Shown here: positions 39,589 to 51,134 of the stretch, piece after piece
Position numbering within the stretch: the first letter of the stretch is position 1
How the letters are laid out: every line of letters starts with the position of its first letter
NCBI RefSeq assembly: GCF_010727945.1
Contig: NZ_AP022569.1
Coordinates: forward strand, 3,348,001 to 3,412,000
Reading direction: 5' to 3'
Length of the DNA: 64,000 bases
DNA from: Mycobacterium cookii
GTDB taxonomy: Bacteria; Actinomycetota; Actinomycetes; Mycobacteriales; Mycobacteriaceae
Program-made: the position numbers and the translations under genes
Notes under the pieces: model-generated
What the model saw: only the letters and a program-made list of their open reading frames with translations
Databases searched by the model: none
Told to the model about the DNA's origin: nothing

Positions 39589-42500
39589 TTACGACTTGGC
39601 CTGCACGGTGAGTTCGGAGATGCTGGTGCGGCTTTGCCCGTTGGTGGTGCCCAGCGTCGGGATCCACACCAGCAGGTAGGACGTCGGTGACGATGCGTTG
39701 ACCGCAATGGTGTTGTGGCCCGGATGCATTGCGACAGGCTGGCCCAGTGCGGTGGTGTCGTCGAGCTTGCCCGGTGAGGCCGTCGCCGCCGAGCGGATCT
39801 GGATCTTGGTTCCGGTGCTGGGGACGTCGACGCTCACGGTGCCGACCACGGTGGGTTGGGGCAGCTGCAGCAGCAGGCCGACACCGCTCTTGAAAGCGGG
39901 GAACGGAACGGCGTCGTGATAGGTATCGGTGTCCCACGCGGTCGCCGGGTTGCCGTCGATCGCCTGGCGGGCCTGACCCGGATTGTCGGGTTCCTGGCCG
40001 GGCGAGAACACCGTGACGCCAACCGGTTTGACGACGCTGCCGGCCGCCGCTGGACTGGCGGTCGAGCTCGCCGACGGCCCATTCAGGCCCAGCTGGTCTT
40101 TGTCCAAGCCACCGACGTCGCCGAAAATGCGGCTGAGCACCGAAGCCAGGACTACCAGCGCGACGACGATCACGGCGGCCCCCACACCGATCCCGATGGT
40201 CACGGCGCGGCGCCTGCGCAGGTGGGCCTGCTCTTCCTCGAATAACGGCGAGGGCGTCCGGACCGGCGGTGCGGACGTCGGCGGCGGCGTCTCCTCGGCG
40301 ACGGGGCTTAGCAGCTCGGTACGATCGGCTACCGCCGTCGCCTGCTGCAGCAGGTTCAAAAGGGTTGCCGCGCTGCGTATTCCGCCGTCACCGTGCAAGG
40401 AGTGGGTGGCCGCTGCGGAGATCTGGAAGGGGATGTCGCCGTCGAGGGAACTCGGTTCGACGGGCTGACCGCCGGGACCTCGCGGGGCCGGGTCCATGCC
40501 GCTGGGCTCGCCGGATTCGGGCAGCGGCCACCGGTTGACCAGCAGGGCGTACAGCGCAGCGCCGATACCGCGGATGTCGTCTTCGGGGTTGGCGTCCGGG
40601 ATCGTCGCGGGAAACGCCAGCACCACGTCGCCTTCGATGCTGACCCGTACTCGGCTGGGATGGTCGATCGACAGCGCGACGCCGGCGTGGTGGGCACTTT
40701 CGGCCGCAGCGGCCAGGGTCTGCATCGCGCGTGCTGCGCCCACCGCCGACGGCGACGTCTCGGCCACTTCCTGCAACGACCCACCGCGAACCCACTCCGA
40801 GACCACCAAGCCACCGGTGCCGGTATGCACGACGTCGAGCACCCGGGCGATGCCGAGCTTGTCGAGGCGGCTCAAGCGCATCGTGCGAGAAAGGATTTCG
40901 CGGACGTACTCGTCGGACAGCGCGCCGTCCGGGTCCACGAACGTCAACGCCACCTGTCGGTTCAGCGCGGTGTCCAGCGCCTGCCAGAACTGCAGGTGCG
41001 GCGCCCCGCCATGGAATACCAACAATCGATAACGACCGCGGGCGATGCTCGCGCCGGGAACCAGGTGCTGTTCGTCGGAGGGGCCTGGCGATGCCGCGAC
41101 GGCGTCACCGCGCGGTGGATCGGGGGACGGTCCGCCATTGGGCGGAGTCGGATCCTCCGGAGCCGCGACGGTGCCGACGTGCAGATCGGTGGGGACGTCG
41201 GGGTGGAATTCGTCGGCAACGGACGACGAAAAAGGGTCGGGGGCAGCCTTGGCTGACGTGCTGTCCGATGGGCCGTCGGTCATCCCCGGTCCTCTCCTCA
41301 GCCCCTCCCCGGTCAAGTGCTCGGGACGCCCGTGCCGAACGGGCTCCCGTGCCGGATAGTCCGCCCGATCGGACGAATTCCTGTGCTCAGGGTACGTGAC
41401 GTTACTGGAGCGCAACAGCTGATCGCTGCCCATTGGGTTGCCTGCGGCAACGGGTGCTGACCTGCCGGAAGCGGGCGGCGGGGCGGCCTTACCGCGGGCC
41501 GGCGTCGCGCCGATCCAGCGGCGGAGGACGGCCCACGCCGCCTGCGCCTCCGGCACCTGCCCGCGGACCATGACGACGGCCAGGATCGGCAGCATGATCA
41601 CCGCGAGCACGAACAGCCGCAGCAGCGAGCCGGCGCCGCCCCCGTAGGCGGTCAGCCGCTGCATGCCCAACAACACGTCCACCACGTAGGCGATCAATCC
41701 GGCGAGCAGCGACGCGGTGATCGTCACCAGGATGGTCCGCAACTCCGGCACGCCGATCAGATGACCGCCCGGCGGCCGTAGCGCCTTGCGCAGCAGGATG
41801 TAGCCGGCGATCGCGCCGGCCAGGAAACCCAGGCCGTTGGCCAGTCCCAGGTAACCCGCGACCAGCTCGGGCTTGTCGGTGACGTGCGGCGCGACCAGCG
41901 ACGCGGCGATCTTGACGGCCGTGATGATGACGATGATCACGATCGGTATCCAGGGCTGCTCGCGGGCATAGAAGACCCGCAACTGCAGCAACACCACCGC
42001 GTAGGGGAGCAGCGTGAACGCCGATAAAGCGATCGCCGAGCCCAGGTAGCCGGCGTCGACGTCGCCGAAGTGGCCGTAGGCGAACAGCGCGCTGCCCATC
42101 GCCGACCCGCCGACGGTCATGAACGCGACAACAGGGATCAGCGTGATCATCGTCAACCGAATAGCCAGCGACAGGTCGGCGAGCACCGCGGCGGTGTCGT
42201 CGGCGGCGGCGTTGCGGCTCAGCCGCGGCATCACCACCGTCAGCACGGTCACGCCGATCATGCCGAACGGCAGCATCAACACCAGCCAGGTGTAGTTGTA
42301 GATCGCCGGACCGGACGCGGCCGCGGTGCTGGCGATCTGGTTGGTGACGATCAGACCGATCTGGCTGATCAGCACGTAGAACACCATGGCGGCGGCCATC
42401 GTGCCGAAGCGCTTGAGGCGGTCGTCGATTCCCCACAGCGGGCGCAGGCTGATGCGTTGGCGCCGGATGGCGACCAGCAGGACGGCGGTCTGCGCGAACA

Positions 42501-43266
42501 CGCCCAGCGTCGTGCCGATCCCCAGCACCAGCAGCTTGGCGTTGCCCATTTTCACCGGGTCCACCGACAGCTCACCCGGTGCGAGCAGGTAGGCGCCTAG
42601 TGTCGCGATCGCGACGACATTGTTGATCACCGGCGCCCAGGCCGGTGGCCCGAACACGTTGCGGGTGTTCAGGATTGCCATGAACACCGAGGACAGGCCG
42701 TAGAAGATCACCTGCGGAAGGAGCAGGTAGGCGAACGCCGTGGTCAGCGGCTCGTTCACCTGAGGGCTGCGGCCCAGCATCAGCTGTACCAGTAACGGTG
42801 CGGCGGCCACCGACAGCAGGGTGGCGGCCAGCAGCACTGCGGTCGCCAGCGTCACCAGCCGGCGCATGAACGCCGCGCCGCCGTCGGCGTCGTCCTGCTC
42901 GGCGCGGGCGAGCACGGGTACGAAGATCGCGGTGAACGTGGCCTCGAGCACCAGCGCGGCGACCAGATTCGGCAGCTGGTTGGCCACCGAGAACGCGCTG
43001 GACAACGCGGCGCCCAGGATCGCGGCCAGCACCACGATCCGGGCGAATCCGGTGACGCGGCTGACCAGGGTCGCCAACGCCATTCCCCACGACCGCGACA
43101 CCAAGGCGGCGTCGGACAGCTCGGGACGCGGCTGCGGCGACGTGCCCTGCGACGGGACGTGCCCGGTCGGCGGCAGCGGGCCGGTGGGAGGGCCCGGGCT
43201 GCGCTTCGAGCGGGGTTTCTGGCGGGTAGCGCCGCCGTGCGGTGCGGACCGGCCGGCGGGGTTCAT
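39589..43266 (-). CDS. murJ: lipid II flippase MurJ (MviN) fused to a pseudokinase and extracellular domain
   Basis: 1225 aa. A Pro-rich N-terminus, a MviN/MurJ core of about 14 membrane segments (about 50-590: WGMALATLVSRVTGFARIVV, NAAADDTAAVLADLSLAIRL), a disordered linker and a cytoplasmic kinase-like domain (about 770-1010: RGRYRLLVFHGG, SRLDKLGIARVLDVVHTG). The kinase-like domain lacks HRD and DFG motifs. One more membrane helix and a C-terminal discoidin-like beta domain follow. It flips lipid II. In M. tuberculosis PknB phosphorylates the pseudokinase, which then binds FhaA. ATG 43266 overlaps the DUF6049 stop; the long upstream open frame is antisense-type noise. Confidence 0.94.
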   Translation of the reverse strand: MNPAGRSAPHGGATRQKPRSKRSPGPPTGPLPPTGHVPSQGTSPQPRPELSDAALVSRSWGMALATLVSRVTGFARIVVLAAILGAALSSAFSVANQLPNLVAALVLEATFTAIFVPVLARAEQDDADGGAAFMRRLVTLATAVLLAATLLSVAAAPLLVQLMLGRSPQVNEPLTTAFAYLLLPQVIFYGLSSVFMAILNTRNVFGPPAWAPVINNVVAIATLGAYLLAPGELSVDPVKMGNAKLLVLGIGTTLGVFAQTAVLLVAIRRQRISLRPLWGIDDRLKRFGTMAAAMVFYVLISQIGLIVTNQIASTAAASGPAIYNYTWLVLMLPFGMIGVTVLTVVMPRLSRNAAADDTAAVLADLSLAIRLTMITLIPVVAFMTVGGSAMGSALFAYGHFGDVDAGYLGSAIALSAFTLLPYAVVLLQLRVFYAREQPWIPIVIIVIITAVKIAASLVAPHVTDKPELVAGYLGLANGLGFLAGAIAGYILLRKALRPPGGHLIGVPELRTILVTITASLLAGLIAYVVDVLLGMQRLTAYGGGAGSLLRLFVLAVIMLPILAVVMVRGQVPEAQAAWAVLRRWIGATPARGKAAPPPASGRSAPVAAGNPMGSDQLLRSSNVTYPEHRNSSDRADYPAREPVRHGRPEHLTGEGLRRGPGMTDGPSDSTSAKAAPDPFSSSVADEFHPDVPTDLHVGTVAAPEDPTPPNGGPSPDPPRGDAVAASPGPSDEQHLVPGASIARGRYRLLVFHGGAPHLQFWQALDTALNRQVALTFVDPDGALSDEYVREILSRTMRLSRLDKLGIARVLDVVHTGTGGLVVSEWVRGGSLQEVAETSPSAVGAARAMQTLAAAAESAHHAGVALSIDHPSRVRVSIEGDVVLAFPATIPDANPEDDIRGIGAALYALLVNRWPLPESGEPSGMDPAPRGPGGQPVEPSSLDGDIPFQISAAATHSLHGDGGIRSAATLLNLLQQATAVADRTELLSPVAEETPPPTSAPPVRTPSPLFEEEQAHLRRRRAVTIGIGVGAAVIVVALVVLASVLSRIFGDVGGLDKDQLGLNGPSASSTASPAAAGSVVKPVGVTVFSPGQEPDNPGQARQAIDGNPATAWDTDTYHDAVPFPAFKSGVGLLLQLPQPTVVGTVSVDVPSTGTKIQIRSAATASPGKLDDTTALGQPVAMHPGHNTIAVNASSPTSYLLVWIPTLGTTNGQSRTSISELTVQAKS

Positions 43267-45629
43267 GCCCGCTGCTCGTCGTTCACGTAGTCGTCGGCGT
43301 CGGACGGATCCGGGCGGTCGAGGTCGGCGGGGTCCGGCTGGCCGCGGAAGCGGTGCCAAAGCCGACGCCCCGCGAGCGCAAACAGCACCGCGCCGGCGCT
43401 CATCGTGATCGCGAACAGCACCTTGCCGTATGCGTTGGAGTGCACTGACAACCGCACCGGCTCGCCCAGCGGCACCCCGGCCGGAGTGTGCAGGGCGACG
43501 TCGATCGCGACCCGCTGGGTGAAGTTCACCTCGATCGGGACCCGCAGCGGCAGGTATCCCGGCGGCAGCTCCATCTCGCCGAGGTCGGTCACCGTCATGC
43601 CGGGCGGCGCGTCGATGGACAGCCGCACCCGGATCGGCACGGCCAGCCCGTTGTGCAGGGCCAGCGGCAGCGGACTGTGTTCGGTGGCCAGGGTGTAGGA
43701 GCCGGCCGGTTTGACGATGGTGACGGCGCCGAACAGGTCGTTGATCGCGTCGCCGACGACCTGTAGCCGTTGCTGAGCCAGCCCGTTGCGGGTATCGGGC
43801 CCGTTGGCCTGGCTGATGGCGCGCAGCGTGTCTTCCCGCAGCGGCGCGGTGTAGTTGACACCGGTGAGGCCGGTGCGGATGTCGGTGGTCAGCGCCACGC
43901 TGAGCCCGGAGAGCCGGCCCACCTCGGCGGAGATCTTGGCGATGACGGCGTCGGTGAACCGGCCGCGCGCGCCGGCGGCTTCGATATCGGGCTGCTTGGT
44001 GCCGTTGACCGGCGGGACGGCGGAGGCGTCGGCGATCAGCGCGGGCAGCGGCCGTGGCACGGCCAGGCCGGACCGGATCGCTGTCGCCAGCGTGGTCAGG
44101 ATGGCGCCAGCGTCGTCGGAGCTGAGCTTCCAGCTGGTAGGAGGCAGCAGAATCTGGTTGCGCGGCAGCGCTTTGGGCTGCAGCGCTCGCCACAGCATCG
44201 AGCCCAACGCGTCCTGGCGGCGGGCGATCTCGGAGTCGTGCTGCAGCCGGATCGCCAGGGCGGCGTTCAGGTAGGGGGGCGCGACGGGGTCCGAGCCGGT
44301 CGCCCCGAATGCGGCGCCGACGGCAGGGTCGAACGGCGCCAGCACCACCTGCGGCGACAGCCGTCGCGGTGTGGTGTCGGCGGTCGGCGGTGTCGGGGTG
44401 TTCGAGTCGCCGGTCGAGGAGTCCGCGGCGGCGATCACCACGGTGCTGTTGTTGGCGCTCAACAGGTCCACGGCCCGCTGCGTCAGCGAGCCGTCGGGGA
44501 TCAGGGTGGCGCCGCGGACCGCGGCGACGCCGAGGATCTGGTCGACGATGTCGGCGGCCCCGCCGGTGGCGGTCGCGGTGAGTCCGACGTCGCCGATGCG
44601 CTGCACGGCGTCCAGGTCGGCCTGGGCGTAGGGCAGCGGCGCGACGCACATCCGGTGCGCCAGGGCGCGCAGCCGGTTCAACCAGTTCAGCGCCGCCGCC
44701 TGCCCGGTGCCCGGATGGGTGGGGGTGCCCGGCAGCTGGGCGGGGCCGCTGGGGGAGTCGGAGACGACGTAACCCGCCATCATCGCGTTGACGGTGACCA
44801 ACAGGTCGGGGTCGATGGCCAGGCACAGCGCGCGGCCGATCGCGCCGTCGGGGTCGACGTCGCGGTTGGTGGTGAACTCGGCGGCGGACAGCAGCACGTC
44901 GAGTCGGCCGCCGCCGGCCAGCGATGTCGCCAGTTCGTCGTCCGTGAGGCGCACCGGGATGGTCCCGCCCGGCACACCGGGCGCCAACCGGGGCTTGTCG
45001 GCCAGCGGCCACAGCATGGTCACCGGCACCGGTTTGGAGGTGTCGGGTGCGACGACGGCCAGCGCGTCACCGGCCACGCCCTGCGGATCGGGCGGCACCC
45101 CAACCACGGGCAGCAGGAAGCGGGCGTTGTCCAACCGCGCCGGTGCACCGTAGTCGGGGGTCCCGTTGACGTTGACCAGCATCGGGTAGACGCCGGGCGC
45201 GGAGATGTCGAGCGAATGCTTGGCCGCCGATCGCATCGGGGCCGACAACGAGAAGCCGATCTTCTGACCGCGCTTCAGTTCCGGCGCCACCGTCACGAAA
45301 TCCTCGGCGGCCTCGTACTGGTCGGTGTCGCCGTCGAGGTTGGTGCGCAAGCCGATCGACGCGGTCACCGCCGCGGCGTGCTCGAGCCGGACCATCACCT
45401 CACGGACCGGTCGGTCGCCGATGTTGGTGACGGTGCCCTTGACGGTCACCACCGGCTCGCTGGTCGTCGTGGCGACTTGCGGGGTCACCTGATCAATGCG
45501 CACCTGGACGAACGGCGTTGCGCCGGGCTCGCCCGCTGCGGCATGCGGCGCGACCCCTGAAACAGTCAGGATGCCGGCCACCGCGACGAGGCGCAGCAAA
45601 GCGGCCCGCCGGAGCCGGGACCTCGTCAC
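43263..45629 (-). CDS. DUF6049 secreted/membrane protein (Rv3909 family)
   Basis: 788 aa. N-terminal signal peptide ([22 protein letters not shown]), a large extracytoplasmic part and one C-terminal membrane helix (about 742-762: [20 protein letters not shown]) with a short acidic cytoplasmic tail. Function unknown. It is conserved between mutT4 and murJ in mycobacteria and coupled to both by ATGA overlaps, which points to a role in envelope assembly with MurJ. Confidence 0.9.
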   Translation of the reverse strand: MTRSRLRRAALLRLVAVAGILTVSGVAPHAAAGEPGATPFVQVRIDQVTPQVATTTSEPVVTVKGTVTNIGDRPVREVMVRLEHAAAVTASIGLRTNLDGDTDQYEAAEDFVTVAPELKRGQKIGFSLSAPMRSAAKHSLDISAPGVYPMLVNVNGTPDYGAPARLDNARFLLPVVGVPPDPQGVAGDALAVVAPDTSKPVPVTMLWPLADKPRLAPGVPGGTIPVRLTDDELATSLAGGGRLDVLLSAAEFTTNRDVDPDGAIGRALCLAIDPDLLVTVNAMMAGYVVSDSPSGPAQLPGTPTHPGTGQAAALNWLNRLRALAHRMCVAPLPYAQADLDAVQRIGDVGLTATATGGAADIVDQILGVAAVRGATLIPDGSLTQRAVDLLSANNSTVVIAAADSSTGDSNTPTPPTADTTPRRLSPQVVLAPFDPAVGAAFGATGSDPVAPPYLNAALAIRLQHDSEIARRQDALGSMLWRALQPKALPRNQILLPPTSWKLSSDDAGAILTTLATAIRSGLAVPRPLPALIADASAVPPVNGTKQPDIEAAGARGRFTDAVIAKISAEVGRLSGLSVALTTDIRTGLTGVNYTAPLREDTLRAISQANGPDTRNGLAQQRLQVVGDAINDLFGAVTIVKPAGSYTLATEHSPLPLALHNGLAVPIRVRLSIDAPPGMTVTDLGEMELPPGYLPLRVPIEVNFTQRVAIDVALHTPAGVPLGEPVRLSVHSNAYGKVLFAITMSAGAVLFALAGRRLWHRFRGQPDPADLDRPDPSDADDYVNDEQRA

Positions 45630-46369
45630 GGGCCTGAACCGCGACCGTTCTGGCGGCCGCGCACAGATTCGTCGGGCCGGCGAATTCGGGTGCGCGAGTG
45701 GGTCTGCGGCCGGCGCCGCGGAGAACTGGGCGGCAGCGGTGGCAGCGCCGCCGGGCCGTCGGTCTGCAGCTTGCCGATCAGCTCGTCAGCCACCTCGGCG
45801 AGCTTGCGCTCGTCGGCGTAGGCCAGCCGCGACGGCAGTTCGGGGATCGGCACCCACGCCACCTCGGCGACCTCGAGATCCTCGTCGGACAGCTCTCCGC
45901 CCGAGCAGCGCATCAGATAGTGGTGCACGGTCTTGTGCACCCGGCGTCCGTCTGTGACGAACCAGTAGTCGATGCGGCCCAGTGCGGCCAACACGCTGCC
46001 TTGAATCCCGGTCTCCTCGGCGACCTCGCGGATCGCGGTCTCCTCGGCCGTCTCGCCGAGTTCGATGTGGCCCTTGGGCAGCGACCACAGCATCCGGCCG
46101 CGCCGGTCGACGCGGCCGATCAGCGCGGCGACCTGCTCTTCACGCGGACCGTCGAGGCCGTCGATCACCAGCCCGCCCGCCGACGTCTCGTGCACCGTGC
46201 GCAGCCGCTCCGGCCCGCGACGGCGTTGGCCGGGCTTGGCGGCGTTGGCGGGCGTGCCGCCGGCGGCTATCTCTTTGCCGGTGGTTTGGCTTTCGCTCGA
46301 TCCCGCTGAGCGCCGACCGCGGCGCCTCCCCCGACGCCGACGCGGTTGCGATTTTTCGCCGTCGGACAC
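45626..46369 (-). CDS. mutT4: Nudix hydrolase MutT4
   Basis: 247 aa. An Arg-rich N-terminus ([15 protein letters not shown]) and a Nudix domain (about 60-190) with Nudix box [20 protein letters not shown] (Gx5Ex5UxREUxEE form complete). A Pro/Arg tail follows. A house-cleaning nucleotide hydrolase; MutT4 of M. tuberculosis limits mutation. GTG 46369 is chosen because VSDGEKSQ matches the family start and a TACTAT -10 element lies 7 nt upstream, consistent with a leaderless message; no Shine-Dalgarno is visible. The stop overlaps the DUF6049 start. Confidence 0.92.
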   Translation of the reverse strand: MSDGEKSQPRRRRGRRRGRRSAGSSESQTTGKEIAAGGTPANAAKPGQRRRGPERLRTVHETSAGGLVIDGLDGPREEQVAALIGRVDRRGRMLWSLPKGHIELGETAEETAIREVAEETGIQGSVLAALGRIDYWFVTDGRRVHKTVHHYLMRCSGGELSDEDLEVAEVAWVPIPELPSRLAYADERKLAEVADELIGKLQTDGPAALPPLPPSSPRRRPQTHSRTRIRRPDESVRGRQNGRGSGP

Positions 46370-46457
46370 CCAAGCGATAGTAGCTGGCGTGCTCATACGC
46401 ACTAGCCGCACTCGCCGGTAGTGACACGTCCGAGACCTCAGCGGCCGCGGCCGGCCG

Positions 46458-46561
46458 GATGGTCGGGCTCCTCAACGGCCGCGGGCGGACGCATCGTCGC
46501 CCGACTGATTTCGATGGTCGGGCTCCTCAACGGCCGCGGGCGGACGCATCGTCGCCCGACT
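46458..46561. repeat. 49-bp direct repeat in the mutT4-pcnA promoter region
   Basis: A 49-bp sequence beginning GATGGTCGGGCTCCTCAACG is present at 46458-46506 and again, identical, at 46513-46561, spaced by GATTTC (period 55). Each copy has internal ends GTCGGGC and GCCCGAC that can pair. The second copy ends one base into the TACGCT -10-like element of pcnA, so the duplication involves regulatory DNA. Confidence 0.95.
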
Positions 46562-46572
46562 ACGCTGCTTCC

Positions 46573-48018
46573 GTGCCGGAACCCACTGACGATGCGGAGC
46601 TGCTGGCCGCCGCCGCGGTCGCCTTGCACAGGCACGCCGACGTCCTGAGCGGGCTCGGCTCGCTGTTCGCGACGGCCGGCCACCAGCTCTACCTGGTCGG
46701 CGGCTCGGTGCGCGACGCGGTGCTGGGCCGACTCGACACCGGGGACCTGGATTTCGCCACCGACGCACGCCCCGAGCAGGTGCAGAAACTGCTGCGGCCG
46801 TGGGCCGACGCGTTGTGGGACACCGGGATCGAGTTCGGCACCGTCGGCGCCGAGAAGGACCACCGTCGCCTCGAGATCACCACCTTCCGGGCCGATCGCT
46901 ACGACCGGGTGTCCCGCAATCCGCAGGTGGCCTTCGGCGACTCGCTCGACGACGACCTGGTGCGTCGGGATTTCACCGTGAACGCGATGGCAGTGCGCGT
47001 CGCCGCCACCGGCGCGGCCGAATTCGTCGACCCCCTGGGCGGCTTGGCCGCGGTGCGGGCCGGGGTGCTGGACACGCCCGCCAAGCCCGCCGATTCGTTC
47101 GGCGACGACCCGCTTCGGATGCTGCGGGCAGCGCGGTTCGTCTCGCAACTCGGTTTCGCCGTCGCCCCGCGGGTGCGGACCGCGATCGAGGACATGGCGG
47201 CCGAACTCGGCAGGATCACCGTCGAGCGAGTCGCCGTCGAGCTGGACAAGCTGCTGCTGGGCGACAACCCGGTCGCCGGCATCGACCTGATGGTGCAGAC
47301 CGGGATGGGCGACGTGGTGCTGCCCGACGTCGGCGGCATGCAGATGGCGATCGACGAGCATCACCAGCACAAGGACGTCTACCAGCATTCGTTGACGGTG
47401 CTGCGACAGGCCATCGCCTTGGAGGACGAGGGGCCCGACCTGGTGCTGCGCTGGGCGGCGCTGCTGCACGACATCGGCAAGCCGGCCACCCGAAAGCACG
47501 AACCCGACGGCGGGGTCAGCTTCCATCACCACGAGGTCGTCGGCGCCAAGATGGTCCGAAAACGCCTGCGCGCCTTGAAGTATTCGAGACATATCGTCGA
47601 CGACGTCTCGCAACTGGTGTACCTGCATCTTCGGTTCCACGGCTACGGCGACGGCAAGTGGACCGACTCTGCGGTGCGCCGCTACGTCACCGACGCCGGC
47701 CCGCTGCTTCCGCAGCTGCACAAGCTGGTCCGCGCGGACTGCACCACCCGCAACAGGCGGCGGGCGGCACGTTTGCAGGCCAACTACGACGACCTCGAGG
47801 CGCGCATCGCCGAACTGGCCGCCAAGGAAGACCTGCAGCGGGTGCGCCCGGATCTGGACGGCAACGAGATCATGCAGTTGCTGGGCATTCCGGCGGGCCC
47901 TCAGGTGGGGGAGGCCTGGCGTCACCTCAAGGAGCTGCGGCTGGATCGCGGCCCGCTGACCCACGAGGAGGCGACCGCCGAGCTGCTGTCCTGGTGGCAA
48001 GCCCGCGGGAACCGATAG
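46573..48018 (+). CDS. pcnA: CCA tRNA nucleotidyltransferase
   Basis: 481 aa. Class II nucleotidyltransferase head with LYLVGGSVRDAVLGR and LDFATDAR, RRDFTVNAMA, and DDPLRMLRAARF, then an HD-domain half with LLHDIGKPAT and HHHEVVGAKM. It adds or repairs 3' CCA ends. This is needed here because none of the three tRNAs in the window encodes CCA. GTG 46573 gives VPEPTDDAELLAAAAVAL as in M. tuberculosis and lies 6 nt after TACGCT, so the message is probably leaderless. The in-frame ATG further upstream lies in the duplicated repeat. Confidence 0.95.
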   Translation: MPEPTDDAELLAAAAVALHRHADVLSGLGSLFATAGHQLYLVGGSVRDAVLGRLDTGDLDFATDARPEQVQKLLRPWADALWDTGIEFGTVGAEKDHRRLEITTFRADRYDRVSRNPQVAFGDSLDDDLVRRDFTVNAMAVRVAATGAAEFVDPLGGLAAVRAGVLDTPAKPADSFGDDPLRMLRAARFVSQLGFAVAPRVRTAIEDMAAELGRITVERVAVELDKLLLGDNPVAGIDLMVQTGMGDVVLPDVGGMQMAIDEHHQHKDVYQHSLTVLRQAIALEDEGPDLVLRWAALLHDIGKPATRKHEPDGGVSFHHHEVVGAKMVRKRLRALKYSRHIVDDVSQLVYLHLRFHGYGDGKWTDSAVRRYVTDAGPLLPQLHKLVRADCTTRNRRRAARLQANYDDLEARIAELAAKEDLQRVRPDLDGNEIMQLLGIPAGPQVGEAWRHLKELRLDRGPLTHEEATAELLSWWQARGNR

Positions 48019-48041
48019 CGGTCGCAGCGCGTCGCACTGGC

Positions 48042-48557
48042 ATGGAGTATTGCCTGAGCAACGGCGACGGGGCGGCGTCGATGTGGACCCGCGCACCGGA
48101 TCTCGACCTCAACGGTGACGGCCGATTGGACGCGGTCAGCCTGGACTTCGACGGAGACGGCCTGGCCGACGATGCGCTGGCCGACCTGGACGGCGACGGC
48201 GTCGCCGATCATGCCGTGCTCGACGTGCACGGCGCCGGGGAAAGCTACTTCACCGACGACGGCTCGGGCACCTGGACGGTGACCGCCGAAGTCCCCGCCC
48301 GGGCCGGGCCCGCGCTGCGCTGGTTCGGCCTCGACGGCGTCGAGCACACCGGCGGCCCGCCGACCGAGTTCGGCGCCGGCGCGCGTTTGCTCGACAGCGA
48401 CGGCGACGGGCTGGCCGACCGCGTCATCACCTCTGCCGACAACGGGGTGACCGGCTACGTGGACACCGACGGCGACGGTCGGTGGGACCTCAAGCTCACC
48501 GACACCGATGGCGACGGCGCCGCCGACGCCGCCGGCCCCGTCACGCCCAAAACGTAG
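48042..48557 (+). CDS. Asp/Gly-repeat (Ca-binding-like) protein, Rv3906c family
   Basis: 171 aa, strongly acidic. It contains repeated D-x-D-G-D-G loops: DLDLNGDGRLDAV, DFDGDGLADDALAD, DLDGDGVADHAV, DSDGDGLADRV, DTDGDGRWDL and DTDGDGAADA. These resemble thrombospondin type-3/dockerin calcium loops. There is no signal peptide, so the role is unclear. Starts 24 bp after pcnA on the same strand; the ATG at 48042 has a weak upstream GCACTGGC. From memory M. tuberculosis Rv3906c, next to pcnA, has the same repeats. Confidence 0.85.
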   Translation: MEYCLSNGDGAASMWTRAPDLDLNGDGRLDAVSLDFDGDGLADDALADLDGDGVADHAVLDVHGAGESYFTDDGSGTWTVTAEVPARAGPALRWFGLDGVEHTGGPPTEFGAGARLLDSDGDGLADRVITSADNGVTGYVDTDGDGRWDLKLTDTDGDGAADAAGPVTPKT

Positions 48558-48596
48558 GTCCCCGTCCGTTCCGGTGGCCCGGTACTGTCACGGCCC

Positions 48597-48859
48597 ATGA
48601 ACGTCGAGGAGTCACACCCTGACTCGGTAAGCGCCGCGCTGACCGCGATCCTGCGCGACGACCTCAACATCGACACCAGCCGGGTGACCCCGGATTCGCG
48701 GCTGGTGGACGACGTGGGCCTGGACTCGGTGGCGTTCGCGGTGGGCATGGTGGCGATCGAGGACAAACTCGGAGTCGTGGTGTCCGAACAAGAGTTGCTG
48801 GGCTGCGACACCGTCGGCGATTTGGAAGACGTCATCCGGGCAAAGGTCCCGGTCGGCCA

Positions 48860-48863
<4 letters not shown>
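48597..48863 (+). CDS. mbtL: acyl carrier protein MbtL
   Basis: 88 aa. Phosphopantetheine attachment Ser44 in [14 protein letters not shown], with [18 protein letters not shown] before it. The sequence follows M. tuberculosis MbtL rather than AcpA. It carries the fatty acyl chain that is moved onto the lysine of mycobactin. ATG 48597 lies 8 nt after TACTGT, so leaderless or nearly leaderless transcription is likely. The stop overlaps mbtM (GTGA). No IdeR-type iron box is visible upstream. Confidence 0.9.
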
Positions 48864-50446
<1,583 letters not shown>

Positions 50447-50503
50447 CCCGCTGCGCCGGTGGTGGCGCGACATGAAGCCGGCCCTGGTGGGCGCCAGTCC
50501 GAG

Positions 50504-51127
50504 TTAGCGCGCCTCCGGGACATCGGCCGGAGTGCGGGGCAGTGCGTACAACGCCATCCGGCGGTTGCTCATGTCGTGCTCGCCAAGGAACGTGCACCCG
50601 GCGTATTCGCACAGCCGTCGCGCCGCGGTGTTGCGATGGTCGGGGTCGAACATGATTCGGCGGCAACGGGGTTCGACCTCGAAGACGCTGGCGACGATGC
50701 GGGGCAAAAGGAATGGGCCCAGCCCTTTGTTGACGATCGACAGCTCGGCGATGGCCGCGTGCAGCCCGACGTCATACGGGTCGGCGTCATACCGGTTCGC
50801 AATGGAATCCTTTGCGGCGCGGTACACCTCGACATATCCGCCGTCTTCGCCGTGCATGCTGCCGATGTATGGGCGCGAGTAGGTGCCGCCGAGCTGAGCG
50901 CGCAGATAATCCCGCCACCGCGACGGCGGCCAGTCAGACTCCCACGCCTCGACCAGATGCGGCATGTTCATCCACCGCGAGATCATCTCGGCGTCGGCGT
51001 CCGGGTCTACGAGTCGCAGCGCGTAGGGCTCGGCCAGCACCGGCGCAGGGGGCGGGGGAGCAGTGCGGACGTCGTCGCTGAGCCCCTCGGTCAGCTCCCG
51101 CGGCAACACGACAAGTGCGTCAGACAT
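50504..51127 (-). CDS. mbtK: lysine N6-acyltransferase MbtK
   Basis: 207 aa, GNAT-fold siderophore acyltransferase. The active-site His lies in [12 protein letters not shown], then [20 protein letters not shown] and [19 protein letters not shown]. Very close to M. tuberculosis MbtK (Rv1347c). It transfers the long acyl chain from MbtL to the lysine N6 of mycobactin. It lies in opposite orientation to mbtLM, as in M. tuberculosis. It is 7 bp downstream of the TIGR03084 gene on the same strand, so it may be cotranscribed with that unrelated gene. Confidence 0.93.
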   Translation of the reverse strand: MSDALVVLPRELTEGLSDDVRTAPPPPAPVLAEPYALRLVDPDADAEMISRWMNMPHLVEAWESDWPPSRWRDYLRAQLGGTYSRPYIGSMHGEDGGYVEVYRAAKDSIANRYDADPYDVGLHAAIAELSIVNKGLGPFLLPRIVASVFEVEPRCRRIMFDPDHRNTAARRLCEYAGCTFLGEHDMSNRRMALYALPRTPADVPEAR

Positions 51128-51134
51128 CGAACGG

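Noticed and set aside
43263..45012. N-terminal extension of the MurJ frame across the DUF6049 gene
   Set aside because: The extension is Arg/Pro-rich noise over a well-supported gene; the ATG at 43266 with ATGA overlap is the family start.
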